A stretch of 64,000 bases of DNA. It comes from Xanthobacter sp. NM-25. Lineage in GTDB: Bacteria > Pseudomonadota > Alphaproteobacteria > Rhizobiales > Xanthobacteraceae. Within the stretch, counting starts at the first letter, position 1. Each line of letters begins with the position of its first letter. The position numbers were made by a program, and so were the translations under genes. Below the pieces are notes generated by a model, which was not told the origin of the DNA, did not search any database, and saw only the letters and a program-made list of their open reading frames with translations. The DNA lies in assembly GCF_022138605.1 (NCBI RefSeq), contig NZ_JACBFS010000003.1, positions 496,001-560,000 of the forward strand, given 5' to 3'. Below, in pieces: positions 62,827 to 64,000 of this stretch.

Positions 62827-63648
62827 CTGCATTCTCCTTTCGTGAAGAGGAAGTATTCTTTATTTCTACAGACCCGGCCGCCTCCCGCGACTGGCTTCTC
62901 TAGTTCGCCGATCGGAATGGCATGGCACCGCCCGGCCGCGCGATGGCGCCGCCCGTCGGCTGGATTCGATGGTCCGCGGTGATCCCGGGCGCCGTCGCCT
63001 CGGATCATAGACCTCTACAGCCCGACCGGTGACGTGGCGATGTCGCAGAAGGCGGATGGACCCGCCATGCGGTGCTGCCGTCCCCAACCTTTGTGCGTTA
63101 ATACAATCTAAGATTGATAACGTGCCAAACCGCGTCTTGTAACGCGCAAGCGAGGCGCGCGCATGTCCGTGCCGCTGGAATGTGACAAACTGTTGTCGCA
63201 ATGAGAGTTCCGCGAATGCCGATGTCCCACTCAAGGGGGCGAGAGGCGCGGGGCGGTACGTCGCGTGGCGGCGGCTCATATCACTGCAACTCCGTACAAC
63301 GCCCCAACTGGGGAACCGCGGTGACACGCCGACGGCGAAGTCCGGCAGGCGCCGACTCTTCGCTCGCCTTATGAAGGTAGTTTAATGCGGCAGGGCTGGT
63401 CCGCAATATCCTAAATGAGAGAGTACCCTTGAAGTTGTAAGGGGTTCGGGCGGGATGGGGTCAGCGCGGCTGCCAGACGTGGGCGCGCGGTGCTGCGCCC
63501 GGAAGAGGTGGAGCCGGTGCGCGGCCTCCGCCGCCGGCGCGGCGATCGCGCCGAGGGCTGCGGCGGGTGCGCAGGCGCCGCTGCCGGCGCTAGGAATCCA
63601 CAGGCAACGGATCTATGGTGCGGCGCCTTTCCAGCCGATCGTTGTTCC
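62827..63648. other. Gene-free region upstream of ureA
   Basis: Just over 800 bases between ureA (minus) and the rsmB-like gene (plus). No credible protein gene, tRNA or mobile element was seen. An interrupted dyad, GTTA..CAATCT-A-AGATTG..TAAC (63097-63121), is the clearest symmetric element; a small CGCGT/ACGCG repeat is nearby (63131-63146). No NikR box and no convincing sigma54 promoter was found. It should contain the urease promoter and control sites. Confidence 0.5.
63097..63121. promoter_or_regulatory. 25-base interrupted dyad upstream of ureA
   Basis: CAATCT (63104-63109) and AGATTG (63111-63116) are perfect arms around one base, extended by GTTA on the left and TAAC on the right. 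It is AT-rich in GC-rich surroundings, about 270 bases from the ureA start. A regulator-binding site is plausible; the regulator is unknown. Confidence 0.4.
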
Positions 63649-64000
63649 GTGACCCCAGCCGCCCTTCTGCAAGCGACCCTTGATCTGTTGCATGACGTCG
63701 AGAACGTCGCCCGCCCTGCCGATGCCGTCGTCTCGGCCTGGTTTCGGACCCATCGCGACCTGAGCGACGAGGACCGGGGCCGCATCTCCGATCTTCTCTA
63801 TGCGCTGCTGCGCCATCGCGCGCGGCTGGGCTGGTGGTTGGCGCGCCACGGCCGCGCCGACACGCCGCGCCAGCGGCTGCTCGCCTGGCTGGTGCTGGAT
63901 GGGCGCAAGACGGCCGATCAGTTGCGTGGCCTGTTCACCGGCGGGACCTTCGCCCCCAGCGTCCTCACCGATCACGAGCGGGCGCTGGCGATCAAGCTGC
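63649..64000 (+). CDS. RsmB-like 16S rRNA methyltransferase, N-terminal part (cut by window edge)
   Basis: Open from GTG 63649 to the window end, 117 codons. The translation has AVVSAWFRTHRDLSDEDRGR and LLYALLRHRARLGWWLARHG, the NusB-like N-terminal domain of alphaproteobacterial RsmB/NOP-type rRNA cytosine methyltransferases. The catalytic domain lies beyond the window. The GTG is the first plausible start in this frame; no strong ribosome site precedes it, so the true start could differ. Confidence 0.7.
   Translation, partial: MTPAALLQATLDLLHDVENVARPADAVVSAWFRTHRDLSDEDRGRISDLLYALLRHRARLGWWLARHGRADTPRQRLLAWLVLDGRKTADQLRGLFTGGTFAPSVLTDHERALAIKL

Noticed and set aside
63090..63150. Sigma54 promoter for urease
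   Set aside because: CGTGCCA at 63121 resembles the -24 element on the minus strand, but the required GC element at the right distance is missing.

Overview
This 64 kb window of GC-rich DNA is bacterial chromosome. The gene order and protein sequences point to an alphaproteobacterium of the order Hyphomicrobiales: fused-style str/S10/spc/alpha ribosomal superoperon, short-LID adenylate kinase, hflK-hflC-DUF2065-degP, degP-rarA, lrp/trxB/lysR, and a urease cluster of the Brucella ure2 type with its own urea and nickel transporters. A Xanthobacteraceae-like genome is my best guess; this is inference from layout, not a database result. No rRNA, tRNA, CRISPR array, insertion sequence or prophage was recognised.

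Layout. 1-8.4 kb: the 3' end of thyA, a DUF533 protein with Gly-rich repeats, msrQ, miaA and serB (divergent, with overlapping start codons), then a minus-strand hflK-hflC-DUF2065-degP protease-quality-control group. 8.6-14.6 kb: a ribbon-helix-helix gene overlapping a DUF4169 gene, fumC, a lemA-TPM-TPM membrane group, and an mdh of the less usual (for this class) MDH2 type. 15.1-34.2 kb: rpsL-rpsG-fusA-tuf-S10-spc-secY-adk-rpsM-rpsK-rpoA-rplQ, ended by a strong bidirectional terminator at 34208-34240. 34.3-50 kb: mixed accessory genes: a DUF2235 hydrolase, degP-rarA, a divergent EamA exporter / PecS-like MarR regulator pair, lrp and trxB around a perfect dyad, lysR, a peptidoglycan-binding protein, a VanX-like dipeptidase, a large autotransporter and an MscS channel.

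50-62.8 kb is the most interesting part: a urease island. On the minus strand run ureA-ureB-ureC-crcB-crcB-ureE-ureF-ureG-ureD-urea transporter-amt, followed (after a plus-strand nikR) by nikK-nikM-nikL-nikQ-nikO. It would import urea and nickel, assemble urease and handle ammonium. Two features stand out. First, two tandem CrcB/Fluc fluoride channel genes with opposite predicted membrane orientation sit between the catalytic ureC and the nickel chaperone ureE; fluoride is a known inhibitor of the nickel centre of urease, so a built-in fluoride-protection module is a testable hypothesis. Second, the NikR homologue aligns without gaps to E. coli NikR through the metal-binding core, yet all four high-affinity nickel ligands are replaced (Leu76, Ser87, Pro89, Ser95), while a textbook GTATGA-N16-TCATAC operator lies in front of nikK over its -10 hexamer.

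The window ends in an 816-base gene-free stretch upstream of ureA and the 5' end of an rsmB-like rRNA methyltransferase gene. Intergenic DNA was read for hairpins, dyads and promoter-like hexamers; those entries are by eye and carry lower confidence.
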